From Arcuatula senhousia (taxonomy: Eukaryota > Mollusca > Bivalvia > Mytilida > Mytilidae): DNA of 64,000 bases. This document shows positions 1 to 10,761 of this stretch, piece by piece. The DNA lies in the NCBI GenBank assembly GCA_963971305.1, contig OZ020305.1, positions 49,023,080 to 49,087,079 of the forward strand. The letters run 5' to 3'. Numbering within the stretch: the first letter of the stretch is position 1; each line of letters opens with the position of its first letter. The notes below the pieces were generated by a model. That model made no database searches and was not told the origin of the DNA. It saw nothing but the letters and a program-made list of their open reading frames with translations. Made by a program: the position numbers and the translations under genes.

Positions 1-613
1 TTCGATAAAGATAATGTTTGTGATGTCAATCAAAACTATGCTGATCTGGTTACACCAAACGATGTCCCCAGTCCCCAAACCCTTCCCAAAAACATTGGTA
101 ACACTGTTAAAATGAAACCACAACTCTACGAAGGGGATGATGACCTTGATGAATACCTAGCCCAATTCGAAATATTGGCAGAAATAAACGGCTGGGTCTA
201 TAAAACGAAATCCTTGTGTTTTAGTCGGCAGTTTGAAAGGGGGAGCTAGAGCTCTTTTAAATGAGCTGGATAAGGAATCCAGTAAAGATTTTGATAAAAT
301 TGTAATGACTTTAAACAGTAGATACGGGTCTGCCCAAAAATCTGAATTGTTTAGAGCTAAACTTCAATCAAGGGTGAGGGGGAAAGACGAGAGTTTGCCT
401 GAACTAGCACAGGCTATAAAAAAACTTACTATGCAAGCTTACCCAAATGCACCAGCTTCCTTAACCAGTGTTTTAGCACTGGAACACTTTATAGATGCTA
501 TCCCAGATATTGATTTAAGGTTACGACTGCGGGAGTGCAACCCTAAGTCCGTGAGTGAGGCGGAAACCTTAGCGGTTAGATTAGAGACCCTTAAATTAGC
601 GGAACGTCAGTAA
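1..613 (+). pseudogene. gag: G1 Gag, capsid-like part, cut by window edge
   Basis: Ty3/Gypsy Gag, the structural protein of the intracellular particle. The first ~230 bases are open in frame 1 and include KPQLYEGDDDLDEYLAQF. The matching G2 Gag has KPQ followed by DGNDDLEEYLTQF. A frameshift near 220-240 moves the reading into the 233-613 frame (ARALLNELDKES, LPELAQAIKKLTMQAYP, ALEHFIDAIPD), which aligns with G2 Gag at 55186-55620. The true start lies left of the window. The frame stops at 613, and the asparagine-rich tail follows at 705-989. Identity as Gag is secure by position before a protease and by similarity to G2; the lesion shows that this copy is defective. Confidence 0.85.
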
Positions 614-704
614 GGCCGACAAGTTAGGTCTACCGACTTTGAGATAAATACTTAACATGATATTGAAAAACCAAGTGGTTTAAGAGAAGGGTTTTAGAGA
701 AGAT

Positions 705-989
705 TTGAGTGGTTTAACCACAGAACTACGTTCTCTGACAAGAGAACTAAAAGATTTGACCCAAAAACAAAATGATTTTAGAAATAAACCCTGGGAAAAT
801 AATCAAAATAAAAAGTTCAACGGCGGAAACAATAAAAATTTTAACCAAAATAAGAATTTTGGAAACCAGAGATGGATCTCTAACCAAAGAAATAATTTTT
901 CTCGGGACAACCACAATTCAACTATTAATCCCACCCTTCAGGGAAACCAATGGCGGTCGAACTCGGGGGTCGGAGCAAGACCATTGTAG
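705..989 (+). pseudogene. G1 Gag C-terminal, Asn-rich nucleocapsid-like tail
   Basis: C-terminal part of G1 Gag. It starts with a helical, charged stretch (TTELRSLTRELKDLTQKQ) and runs into a basic, Asn/Gly/Phe-rich segment (NKKFNGGNNKNFNQNKNF). I see no CCHC zinc knuckle. G2 has the same design (NGNRNFHGNFNRRNGNGNN). The tail most likely binds RNA through Arg/Lys/Asn-rich sequence (inference). The protease frame that follows is in the -1 frame relative to this one, as in G2. The reading frame between 613 and 705 is broken. Confidence 0.75.
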
Positions 990-1036
990 AATGGCCCAAA
1001 ACTGTAGCAGTTAATGAATCTTGGTCTAGTAATTAG

Positions 1037-1798
1037 GGACTTTTTGTAAAAGCTAAAACATTAGCTTTTCTTGTGGATACGGGTGCAAATAGTACTATCA
1101 TAAGTAAGAAATTTATTGATAAAATAGAACCCTCACTAGCACCAAAGATTGAACCTGTAAATATTAGTTTGATAACGGCAACCGGTGAAAGTTCACCTTT
1201 CCTTGGACAAATAGAAATTCAAATTTTTGTTGGTCGTAAAGCTTATGATCACAATATTTTAGTTGCTGATATATCTAATGATGGAATCCTGGGCATGGAT
1301 TTTCTTGTCACGTATAACTGTGATGTTTTATTGAGTCAGAATAAATTGAATATGAATGGAGAAATAATCCCGTGCTTTCACTATGCAAGTAGTGCCAAAT
1401 CTTGTTATAGGGTAGCTATACAAGAAAACATTGTTGTCCCCGCTAATTCAGAGATAGTTATCACAGGACAATCTAACGATCCAATATTCAAGGGTTCTAT
1501 TGCTCTCATTGAACCCAATGATAAATTTATGGAAAAACATGGATTGTTCATTGCACGGTCCATTGAAAATACTGATATGTATGACATTCCCTTGAGAGTA
1601 ATGAATGCTAATGACGAACCCTGTACCATGTTTAAGGGTTCCATAGCAGCTAGTTGTCACCAGATTACAGAGGAAGATATCCAAACTTCCCATTTGGTGA
1701 ATAATGCCACTAAAGTCCAAAGTAATAACGACCCAGACATTCCGTTACCCGAACATTTAAAAGAATTGTACAGTCCAGTAAAGACTGTCTTGATGTAG
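1037..1798 (+). pseudogene. pro: G1 aspartic protease and start of Pol
   Basis: Retropepsin domain at the start of Pol. The catalytic motif is LVDTGAN near 1070-1090, and the second protease signature ILGMDFL lies near 1290. These match LVDSGSD and ILGMDFF of G2. In Ty3 elements this enzyme cleaves Gag and Pol. The frame is open from just after a TAG at 1034 and ends at a TAG at 1796-1798. The sequence after that stop continues Pol (DDIGLTNLVEHTINTG), so the stop is a lesion. The segment after the protease is a poorly conserved linker to the reverse transcriptase. Confidence 0.88.
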
Positions 1799-2065
1799 AT
1801 CAGAGTAGAAGGTTAAAAAATCTGCTTGTTGAATACAGCAGTATATTTTCAGTCGACTCCGATGATATCGGATTGACAAACTTAGTAGAGCATACTATAA
1901 ACACTGGAAATCATCCTCCAGTTCGACAAAGACCGAGACGGATACCTTTATCGCGAATGAAAGACGCGGAAGATGAAATAAAGAAATTAGTAAAACAAGA
2001 CATTATTGAGCCCTCTGCGTCCCCTTGGAATGCAAATATAGTTCTTGTTAAAAAGAAGTCAGACA
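1799..2065 (+). pseudogene. pol: G1 reverse transcriptase, N-terminal part
   Basis: N-terminal part of the Gypsy reverse transcriptase. It carries VEHTINTGNHPPVRQRPRR and then IIEPSASPWNANIVLVKKKS, the standard entry to the RT fingers; G2 has GIIEPSSSPWCAPIVMVTKK. The domain is cut after KKSD by a 2.9-kb DNA transposon at 2068-4959 and resumes at about 4966 with the W-R-F-C-I-D-F-R-S-L-N block. The host frame is not preserved across the insertion. Confidence 0.85.
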
Positions 2066-2067
2066 TA

Positions 2068-4959
2068 GTAGAGTAGACGGCACCTTGATTTGAAAAATTT
2101 AATGTCCCCACCGAACATACTCACATATTATATATCGTTGGAAAGAGCAGGACCTACGCAATCGAAATATGCTTGTCGTAAGAATCAGAGTTGGTCGAGT
2201 TTTCAGAAATTCAAGGTCAAAGGTCAATGGACGAAAAAATCTAAAAAAAAACACCGTAAAAGTGTTTTTCATTTCCGTATTTATTTGTGGTCAAAATTGA
2301 AACAACTGATCGGAAATATATGAAATAATGTCTAAACAAATATTTTAATTGAAAAAGTTTCGATAGTACTACCGTATATCATTACAAATTCAATAAATTT
2401 ACATGAAGGTCGAATTTCCCCCCTTTTTCTGGAGGAATTTTCTGCGCTATTATTTTTTAATTTAAATATAATTTTCTGTTTTTGTTTCAAGTTTGTCTTA
2501 GATTAAACATACCAAATATGTTTTCTAAAATGTTATTTGGCCATATAATCATTAAAAACTGTGTTTAAGAGATCCTTAAAAAGGGGGGATATTAAGAACA
2601 ATAGAGTAAAAAAAACTTCTAAACTAAGTTGACACATTGTTAAAGGTTCTAATGCTTTTTAACATTTATATCAATACATTTAGGGCAAGTAAGGTTTATA
2701 GGCCCACTTTATTCGTTTTTAGGACTTCAAGCCTTATATTGTCATCGTCCACACTCCTGCCCAAAATACCAGGGGTGCCAATTCAGAATGACTGATTATA
2801 CCTACAGAACTTTATAGAATTTGATTAAAGTTACACATAATATTTTGAATATTACACCATTGATTGTTGAATACGAAAAATTTTAATTCGAGTCTAATTA
2901 GGGGTTTACTCGTGTGAAAACAGGGACTTTGCATATTTGGACGAAGGTGTACCTTTCTAGTAACCACTATTGCTTCTACATTATTGCTCGAATCTCTTTG
3001 AAAATTTCACACAAATGCGGTCGCATGTTGTTATTTTTGTTTTTACCTATAAGATTTTGATAAGAATTATAAAAGGGGACGTTGATAAGTGAAACAAGTG
3101 TTTTGTCATCCGTACACAAAATGTGTTATTTTACTCTTATCGCCAATTTTTTCCTTTGAACCATCTTTGATTTTTTCGAAATTCAGGTATTTTCTTTTCC
3201 TTAATGTGTAATATTTTTGTTTTAGATTGTATCTAGAAAATCTTTGTGGTTTTATACTGACTAAAACTTAACAAGGCCATCCAAGGACCGTACAGTTCTA
3301 ATCCACCCCAGTTTTCGCCATCTGTGCTAAAAATTTCATAAAACTTAGTCAAAAGTATTCTTACACATTGTGTTTCAACATATCTATTTACCTTATTCAT
3401 TGAATGAAAAATAAGGATTCGCCATATTAAAGTAAGGAAATTTTTAGGCTAAGGTGAGGGGGTACCCCACTCTTAGCCTCAACAACTCCTTTATAACTGC
3501 TTCAAATTTCACAAAACTTCACAGAATCTTTCTCAGATAATGATACTTTGATTTTAAAAGTTTATTTTGTATAAAACCTGCTAAAAATGTTTGTAGTATG
3601 GTAATATATCATATTTTTGATTTCTGGCCATGAAAAAAACACAGAAAATTTTCGCTATATCTCATTAACGACAATTACAAATTTGATAATTTTTTGACAA
3701 AATCTTGGTAACATTATTTTGATTCACAGATTATGATTATTTTTTTGTTTAATCTCGAATTCAGCGATTCCTTCAACAAATCATTCAAGAATGGCTTTTG
3801 GACACAAGGGCACTAATTGTCTATAATTGTATATGTCCTGATAAACTTATGCTTGAAAATTAACGAAATGTCTAATAAATCTTTTATTTTATATAGTGTC
3901 ATAATTCCCTTTGTGATCGATGTTCAGTAAAACATGGAATAGTCAATTTTTAACTAGAAGTACTATAGTCTGTTATTCACAATAATTCCTTGATGAGTCG
4001 CATTCAAATACCAAATACGAAATGTACACTTCAAAACCAATTAAAAATAGCATTAAGAAGGGTATTTTTACCAACAGTGCGCATAATGATTGTCGGCTCT
4101 TCTGATACAACTTGACAAATAATGCATTTGTCCCAATTGTGTGAATAACACCCCCTTTTTGGGCTTGATGGCCCAATTTTAACAGGAATACTAACTGAAT
4201 CCATTGATTACGGTGCTTTTGACCTTTGAAATATGAAGACACAAGAAAAACGAAATTCAACACAATAACAAATTAACAAATCAAAACCACACAAAAACAC
4301 AAAAAATATCGTAATTTGAAACAAAACTAGCAAATTCATAATACACGATTTGCATTTAAACTAGAGTGTAATGCATTTAAACTAGAGTGTAAAAGACGTA
4401 ACAAGTACGGAATTAAGGTTTCCGGACCACAATTGACAAATTTAAAATAATAGTTTTTCCTCGTTAAAATCAAAACTATTCGTCCTATCACTATAAAAAT
4501 TGGGGAACAATTAGTTTGTAGATGTGTCAATACGACATATTAATTTCAATAATGATGCTTAAAGAGTTTTAAAATGGTAAGTAAAAATCGCCTTGATTTT
4601 GCTAATATTTTAGACGTTTTTCAAATCGCAATTTGAATACAAAGATGCACCCTCTAAGTAAACCTACTGCATTGGTAGTCAAGATATGTCTATTTTGTAG
4701 GTAATAAATGCAAAATCAACGTGAAAATCTTCTTATCTGCTTTGAATATGATGTTATATTGTCATACTATGAGACAGTTGATCGAGGGTACCCCTATTTA
4801 ACGTAATATTTAGAAAAACTCGACCATACGAACTTCTTACGACAAGTAAAATATCAAACTAGAAGCGTGTACCTTTCGTTTAGCCCAAAATCAGCAGTAT
4901 GTTCTTTCGGGACATTAAACTTTTAAATAAAGCGTCTTTTTACATTCCGTCTACTCTAC
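2068..4959. mobile_element. Non-autonomous DNA transposon in G1 RT (TA duplication)
   Basis: The ends are perfect inverted repeats: GTAGAGTAGACGG at 2068-2080 and its complement at 4947-4959. The dinucleotide TA is duplicated outside both (2066-2067, 4960-4961). Similarity between the two ends extends imperfectly for about 150 bp, for example TTTAATGTCCC, GAACATACT, CTTGTCGTAAGAA and GGTCGAGTTTTT in the same order. Removing it brings two conserved halves of RT together, which proves the insertion. No transposase is recognisable; the longest internal frames are under 100 codons. TA duplication fits the Tc1/mariner or a related group, but no superfamily is assigned. Confidence 0.85.
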
Positions 4960-4961
4960 TA

Positions 4962-6022
4962 ACAATAGCTGGCGGTTTTGTATAGATTTCCGGTCCCTCA
5001 ACGAGTGTGTAATGAAAAACTCACACCCTCTCCCAATAATAGATGATACGATTGATGCACTGTCTGGTTCAAAATATTTTTCCAATGTTGATTTGAAATC
5101 GGGACATTTTCAAATCCCTGTTGCTGAGAGTGACCGTCCTAAAACGGCCTTTTCTTTCCCTGGAGGAGGCCTTTGGCAATTCAAAAGAATGCCAATGGGT
5201 TTGTGTAACAGTGCCCAAGTTTTTGAGAGACTCATGGAAAGAGTTCTCACAGGTCTTACATGGAAGATATGTTTGGTATATCTTGATGATATCATTATAT
5301 ACTCGAAGTCCTTTGATGAACACATGAATAATACAAATGACAACAAAGTTCCAGGCAATTTGAGAGACGTGTTTCAGAGGTTAAAAGAGGCTAATTTGAA
5401 ACTTAGTCCTAAAAAATGTAATTTTCTAAAAACGAAAGTCAAGTTTCTTGGTCATGTGGTTAACGAAGATGGAGTTGCTACCGATCCAAGTAAAATCCAG
5501 GCCGTCGAAGAGTGGCCGGTCCCTAGATGTGTTAAGGACGTGAGAAGTTTCCTTGGATTAACATCCTACTATAGGAAATTTATTCTCAACTACGCTGAAA
5601 AGGCAAAACCTTTGTATAAGGTTACAGAGAAAAATACAAAGTTTTCATGGACAAACGACTGTCAGCAATCATTCATGGAGTTAAAGACTGCTCTTATGAG
5701 TGCCCCTATTTTGGCATACCCAGCTAGGGATGACTTCTTTATCTTAGATACAGATGCAAGCAATCTGAGTATATGTGCAGTACAAAGTCAAGTTCAAGAC
5801 GGAGTCGAACGAGTTATCTGTTATTTCAGTAAAACTTTCCGTCGATCTGAAAGAAAATATTGTGTTACTCGCAGAGAGTTGTTGGCTGTTGTAGCCTCTA
5901 TAAAACATTTTCACCATTACTTATATGGCAGGCACTTCAAAGTTAGAAGTGATCACGGTGCACTTAGTTGGTTGTTCAACTTTAAGAATCCTGAAGGGCA
6001 ATTAGCCCGCTGGTTGGAAGTA
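4962..6022 (+). pseudogene. pol: G1 reverse transcriptase and RNase H
   Basis: Main part of the Gypsy RT followed by RNase H. RT motifs in order: FCIDFRSLNEC (near 4980, just upstream of the long frame at 5012), PLPIIDDTIDALSG, KTAFSFPGGGLWQFKRMP, and the active-site box LVYLDDIIIYSKSF (about 5272-5310). The thumb follows (VRSFLGLTSYYRKFI). RNase H shows ILDTDASN, TRRELLAVV and VRSDHGALSWL, the catalytic Asp/Glu/Asp set. The catalytic residues look intact. An in-frame extra segment, NTNDNKVPG, sits just after the YLDD strand. A TAA at 6023-6025 interrupts the end of RNase H. Confidence 0.93.
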
Positions 6023-6025
6023 TAA

Positions 6026-6862
6026 GCTTCCTACGATTTCAAAAGTGAACACCGTGCTGGAAGGTCCCATAATAATGCGGACGCTGACGGTAGATGTCCA
6101 TGTTACGAGAAAGAATGTCCACATTGTACCAGAGTTGAGAAAAATTATAAGCAAACCTCTGATATTAGGCTAAAACATGAAGACGATCTGAAGACTACAT
6201 GTGAATCTTGCATCAATAACCAAGATATGGTAGTACAGATCGCGAGTTTCAGAAACGTAAAGAGTATTGTCTTAAATCCTGCGCAAACATTGCTGTTGTT
6301 AGTGGCGGTACGGGTTCCACTGTAAAATCAAATGATTGTCATCAGCAATTGACGCAGTATACCAACCATAAAGAAATGATTGAAGTGGACAGCCTTGACG
6401 TACGCCTGGGTAAAATTAAAAGAAATGAAGATAGTTTTTGTAATACGATTAAAAATGATCCTTCACTTGAGAGTTATAAGAGTGTTAAGGAAACAGACAT
6501 CCTTGATGCACCCCCTCAAGTCTGAAAATATTCTTGAATGCACAAGATCCAAGAATTATGAACTTCTTGGTGATCAGACCAACGATGTTACAAAGAAATG
6601 ATGATGTCATAAATACCTTGATCAATTGGAAATGGCAAAACTGCAAACCGAAGTGGAAAGATATATCGCACATGAGTCCCGAGATAAAATTTTATTGGGC
6701 GCGATTAGACTCGTTGATAGTAAAAGATGAAGTATTGTACAGAAAATGGCAGAAAAACCCTAAGAAGGATATAACCTGGCAAATTGTTATACCCAAATCT
6801 TTGAAAACTTTTGTGTTGACACAAGTACACAACACAGTCACGGGTGGTCACTTAGGCTTTAA
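6026..6862 (+). pseudogene. pol: G1 RNase H end, linker and integrase HHCC start
   Basis: After the TAA at 6023 the same frame goes on with GRSHNNADADGR, the usual end of Gypsy RNase H, and a cysteine-rich linker (CPCYEKECPHC). The linker is then broken by stops and frame changes until the 6534-6862 frame, which holds the integrase approach (WQIVIPKSLK) and the first zinc ligands, HNTVTGGHLGF. G2 has HNSVTGGHLGF at the same place. The domain is split here by a retroposon at 6863-7353 that duplicated 12 bases. Confidence 0.8.
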
Positions 6863-7353
6863 TGAGTGAGTGAGTGAGTTGGTGTTTTACGCCCGTGCAA
6901 CGCTATATAGGTTATTTACAGGCGATGAACATGAAAAGGATGATAAAATGAACATGAAATGATGATGATAAATGAAATATGGGGATGGGGTGGGAAACAA
7001 AGGACCGGTAAATTTTGAAGAACCACAGGAAAAGGGGAGAAGTGGGTAGGGGCGGAAAATTTAGCCTACGTGGTGCACTACTGGGCGGTCCACAAAGGGG
7101 TCTTTTACGTGCATGAAGCGTGGCACTCTCCACACACGTTGGCCCACTATGGTCGGCGGTCAGGGTTTCCGTATTATAGACCTGACAACCCCCGCGGACG
7201 AGGGCTACCCTATTCAGCCACCTAGGGTACACACTTGGTCGCTCTGTGGGCTGAGCACTGACCCGACGTCAGAATCCCAAGACCCTTAGTCGCCTCTTAC
7301 GACAAGCTAGGCTCTGCTGCGGGCCTATTCGCCACCCGGGCCTCGCACGGGAC
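6863..7353 (-). mobile_element. SINE-A retroposon in G1 integrase (491 bp)
   Basis: Full copy of a ~490-bp retroposon, here called SINE-A, in minus orientation. The target duplication CTTAGGCTTTAA is at 6851-6862 and 7354-7365. Read on its sense strand the element starts GGTCCCGTGC-like and G+C-rich, and ends in CGTAAAACACCAACTCAC with an (ACTC)n tail. A box-A-like TGGCGAATAGG lies near its 5' end, but I found no clear B box, so Pol III origin is only a suggestion. Excision rejoins the integrase HHCC domain. Confidence 0.88.
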
Positions 7354-7365
7354 CTTAGGCTTTAA

Positions 7366-8405
7366 AAAGAGCCTGTCCAAAATCAAATGCAGATACTTTT
7401 GGTACAAGATGAGAGAAGATGTTAAGTATTGGTGCACTAAATGTGACATATGTGCAGCAAAAAAAAAACACCATTTAGAAAACCAAAGGCCCCAATGGAG
7501 CAATATCTCGTGGGAGCCCCCTGGGAAAGGATGGCCATTGATATTCTTGGTCCGCTTCCACAAAGTTTTAAGAATAATCGATATATTATGATTGTACAAG
7601 ACTATTTCTCGAAATGGGCAGAAGCGATTCCTATTCCAGACATAGATGCAGCCACTGTAGCTAACCATTTTATCGAGCGTATAGTCACTATTTTCGGGGT
7701 CCCTTTATCCATCCACTCAGATCAAGGATCTAACTTTGAATCAAAGGTTTTCAAAGAAATGTGGCAAACATTGGGTATTCATAAAACCCATACAACACCA
7801 TTTAGACCAAAATCGGATGGAATGCATGGTTGAGAAAGCAAACTCAACTATTGAAACAATGTTGTCTGCATTCGTTAGTCATCATCAGAGAGATTGGGAT
7901 GAATGTGTTTATTTGCTTATGATGGCATATCGGTCATCAGAACATGAAAGTCTGGGAACATCTCCTTGTTCTATGATATTCGGGAAAGAAATAAACTTAC
8001 CTCTAGATCTGGTTCTTGGTCGACCTGAAATAAATGAGCATGATAACAAAGCAAAATCTGCTTACGCCAATGAATTGTCTCAAAAGATCGAAACTACATT
8101 GTATCCATACCTTTGCCCGAGACAAGTTAAAACTGTCTTCCGACAGAATGAAAAAGAATTATGATATCGGTTCCGAAATGCAGGAATTTGTAGAAGGTTC
8201 TCCTGTTTGGCTTCATAATCCTCGACGTAATAAAGGTCTCTGTCCCAAACTTTAGAATAATTGGGAAGGTCCTTACGTTATAACTCAAAAGATAAATGAT
8301 ATTATCTTTAAAATCCAGAAAGGGGCTAAGATGAAACCTAAAATTGTTCACCAAGACAGACTTAAACCTTATCTTGGGGAAATTGCACCTAAATGGACCT
8401 TTTAA
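7366..8405 (+). pseudogene. pol: G1 integrase core and C-terminal GPY domain
   Basis: Rest of the integrase, which inserts the cDNA. The second half of the zinc site is WCTKCDICA (about 7431-7457). The DDE core follows: IDILGPLP, HSDQGSNFES and SDGM with VEKANSTIE. The conserved tract SHHQRDWDECVYLLMMAYRS precedes the C-terminal GPY/F-type module (NWEGPYVI, KIVHQDRLKPYLGE). At least three frame breaks occur: in the A-tract near 7460, near 7826-7835, and near 8150-8255. Stop at 8403-8405. There is no chromodomain after the GPY module. Confidence 0.88.
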
Positions 8406-8499
8406 AAAGCTACTGAAAATCCAGATCAGAATAGTTATATACATTTTGTATTTATTTGAATGTACATGTACATTATAATGCCACGTGATGCAAATGTTA

Positions 8500-8523
8500 A
8501 TGAAATCCAATTTTATGTTACAG
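8500..8523 (+). promoter_or_regulatory. Putative 3' splice site before the G1 extra gene
   Basis: T-rich tract ending TTTTATGTTACAG, immediately followed by ATG and then YKCGIC, the first Cys pair of the zinc finger. It lies 118 bases after the integrase stop. G2 (60240-60253) and G3 (35143-35131, minus) have the same arrangement. This suggests that the extra gene is read from a spliced mRNA whose donor lies upstream; the donor was not identified. Confidence 0.55.
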
Positions 8524-9800
8524 ATGACTATGTACAAGTGTGGAATATGTACAGATGGGTCCAGTCTTAACCTGTATGGCAAGTGGACCAGAGAACCTGT
8601 CCAAAAGTCAGTTCTTGGTTCACTCTGGACATCATTCTGGTCAGCCTTAGTGGACCGTTGACAGGTCTGAAGTTCGCTTTAATAGCAGACTTTGTCCTTG
8701 GTCTGCTTGCTTTTCCTATCCCAGGACAGCTTTAAGCTGACCTGACCACAGGTCAGGTCTGGTATTAGCTGACCAGACCTCTGGTCAGGACAGCTCTTAG
8801 CTGACGGGACCTTTAGTCAGTACAACTATTAACTGACCAGACTTTAGGTCATGACAGCTCTTAGCTGACCAGACCTCTGGTCAGGACAGCCATTAGCTGA
8901 CCAGACTTCTGGTCAGGACAGCTTTTAGCTGACCAGACTTCTGGTCAGGACAGCTTTTAGCTGACCAGACTTCTGGTCAGGTCAGTTCCTGTCCTGTCAC
9001 GATAGTGAACCTGACCAGACAAAGCGGACCGTTGTCCACTCCAACAGACCAAGGTTCACTTTCCGGACAGCTCAAGCTGACCTGACCTGACCAAAATAGC
9101 TGTCCAAAAGTCTGCTATTTGTCCACTTTTATACAGGTTAGGACTGGACCCATCTGTAATGATTTCTCATTTGATGACCCCATTGACTGCCAGCGCTGCT
9201 CTACCGATGCTCCATTTAATTTGCAGAGTAGTAGTGAGCCGCCATACCGCCAATTGTAATTGTAAAGGAGCATTATCTTTAATCAATAGGCATACCATGT
9301 CGTTGACAGAAAGAGAGAAGGAGGAGTTTGATGGATTTCAAAGAGCAAGGGAAAGTAAGATGCTTGTAGAGAAGGTGTCACCAGTTGACAAAGAAAACCA
9401 GAGTAGTAGAAAAAAAGTAGAAAAGAAGAAGGAGAAAAAGAGGAAAAGTCCGTTAGAAGACCTGTACAAAGAAAACATAATGGAATACCCAAAAGAAAAG
9501 AAAAGGAAGACAGGTGAAAAAGAAAAGGGAGCGAAGAAGGTCAAGAAGGAAGTGAAAGCAACAGGAACAAGAAAGGAGGATGAAAGAGTCGTTATTTTAG
9601 ATACGTCCGACAAATATGAGATCATTTCTATAGCCGACGATATGGATGACATATATAATGATGAAATGAAGGAGATGGTACAAAACCCTATACAGCCACT
9701 GACATCTGCCACAGTTTCTCCTGTCATAACTAATATGATGCAGGTTAAACCTGTGACGCTCCCGCAGTTTGAACGTATCTTTAAATATTTTACAAGCTAA
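8524..9800 (+). pseudogene. G1 extra gene, zinc-finger and basic part (MITE-interrupted)
   Basis: 5' part of the extra gene between integrase and the 3' LTR. It opens at 8524 with MTMYKCGIC, then is interrupted by a MITE at 8552-9156. Across the insertion the frame carries on as NDFSFDDPIDCQRC, like WICRICEDVEF in G2, so a Cys/His finger is likely. After a frame change, the 9159-9800 frame is very basic (KKVEKKKEKKRK, EKKRKTGEKEKGAKKVKK) and looks like a nuclear or nucleic-acid-binding segment, followed by an acidic patch (DDMDDIYNDE). It stops at 9800. The KCTD-type domain follows after about 400 bases. Finger plus basic region plus T1 is the order also seen in G2. The function is unknown. 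Confidence 0.65.
8552..9156. mobile_element. Foldback MITE with 32-bp minisatellite core
   Basis: 605-bp element with inverted ends CAGATGGGTCCAGTC at 8552 and its complement ending at 9156. TA is duplicated at 8550-8551 and 9157-9158. Near-terminal similarity extends for ~36 bp (GGTCCAGTC-T/C-TAACCTGTAT). The core, about 8740-8990, is a tandem array of ~32-bp units, each holding its own small inverted repeat (CTGACCAGA..CTGGTCAG). There is no coding capacity. The TA duplication fits a Tc1/mariner-type MITE. Confidence 0.85.
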
Positions 9801-10182
9801 AATAAGTTTTCAAATGTTTATTGGGCAATTAATTGAAACAAATTCTTATTCGAAAATAAAAAACAAACTAGCTTTTCTTTTGGGTCCTGTGTGCGCTTAA
9901 TGACGACAGAAAGTTTCAAAGAAAAAAGCGTTAAAAAGACACCGAAAGTCCGGTAAACCGCGCGTGCTTAACCGGACGTTGAAGGAAAATTGAGCCGATA
10001 GTACTGACTAGAATATTGACATTTCTACCATTATCGCTCCATTCGGGGGCGTATTACTACTACTGCCACTGCAACAACACCCTTTTCAGCTTATGTAACA
10101 CTCAAGTCGCCAACATCCATACAGGTATTACTTCCAGCTTCCACCACATCAGAACCAGTTTATTCTTATTCACCATCGCTGT
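9801..10182 (+). other. G1 extra gene, degenerate Ser/Thr-rich linker
   Basis: No clean frame. From about 10040 one frame reads ITTTATATTPFSAYVTLK and then PASTTSEPVYSYSPSLSL, a Ser/Thr-rich sequence. G2 has a similar Ser-rich linker before its T1 domain (SSRSSTSLQSTRSSQASS). I read this as the broken linker between the basic part and the KCTD-type domain. Bases 9801-10010 show nothing recognisable. Confidence 0.45.
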
Positions 10183-10761
10183 CTTTAACTACTTCTGAAT
10201 GTCTCTCTTCGGTCATCACTGGTTTCTTCCACTTCATCTTTAGATGTTGCCACTAACTCCATAACTACGTTTTCTGCTGCACCGATCCAATCACCCTCTA
10301 AAGTTCCTTCGTCCGCAAGCCAGTCGTATACTTCAACACCTATTAGCACCCTGAAGCTGCAAAATATAGAGGAGAACCAGCAGACAAGATTTTTATTGAA
10401 TATTGGTGGCACAAAATTTGAAACGTCAGCAGAAACAGTTTCCGTATTCCCAGAATCATTATTGGCTAAACTCGTAGAGGAAGGATCACCAGTCAAACCC
10501 TACAAGATCGAATACGAATGTTTGTCTTGTTATTTCATTGATAGAAACCCAAAACACTTCCAGTTTATACTTAATTACCTTAGAAATAAAGGCATGCTAT
10601 ATGGAGATTTACTCCCCAGGGACATACGACAGCTGCAAGAGTTGCAGAACGAGGCCAACTTCTACCAGTTGAAACACCTTGAAGGGAACATCACTAGGAG
10701 GATCTATAACTTTAAACATGGACTGTTGATATATAATAGAACATTGGGGGGGAGGATTTAA
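10183..10761 (+). CDS. KCTD-type BTB/T1 domain of G1 extra gene
   Basis: The frame is open from about 10183 (no ATG). It begins Ser/Thr-rich (SLRSSLVSSTSSLDVATNS) and ends in a potassium-channel-tetramerisation (T1) BTB domain. Motifs: FLLNIGGTKFETSAETV near 10387-10440, IDRNPKHFQFILNYLRNKG near 10540-10595, and LPRDIRQLQELQNEANFYQL near 10612-10674. These are the three hallmark segments of the KCTD/Kv T1 fold. No channel segments follow. In host KCTD proteins this fold forms oligomers, and many bind Cullin-3. The domain lies between integrase and the polypurine tract at 11054, so it belongs to the retrotransposon. Other option: a host KCTD retrocopy trapped in the element, unlikely because G2 has it in the same place. 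Confidence 0.85.
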
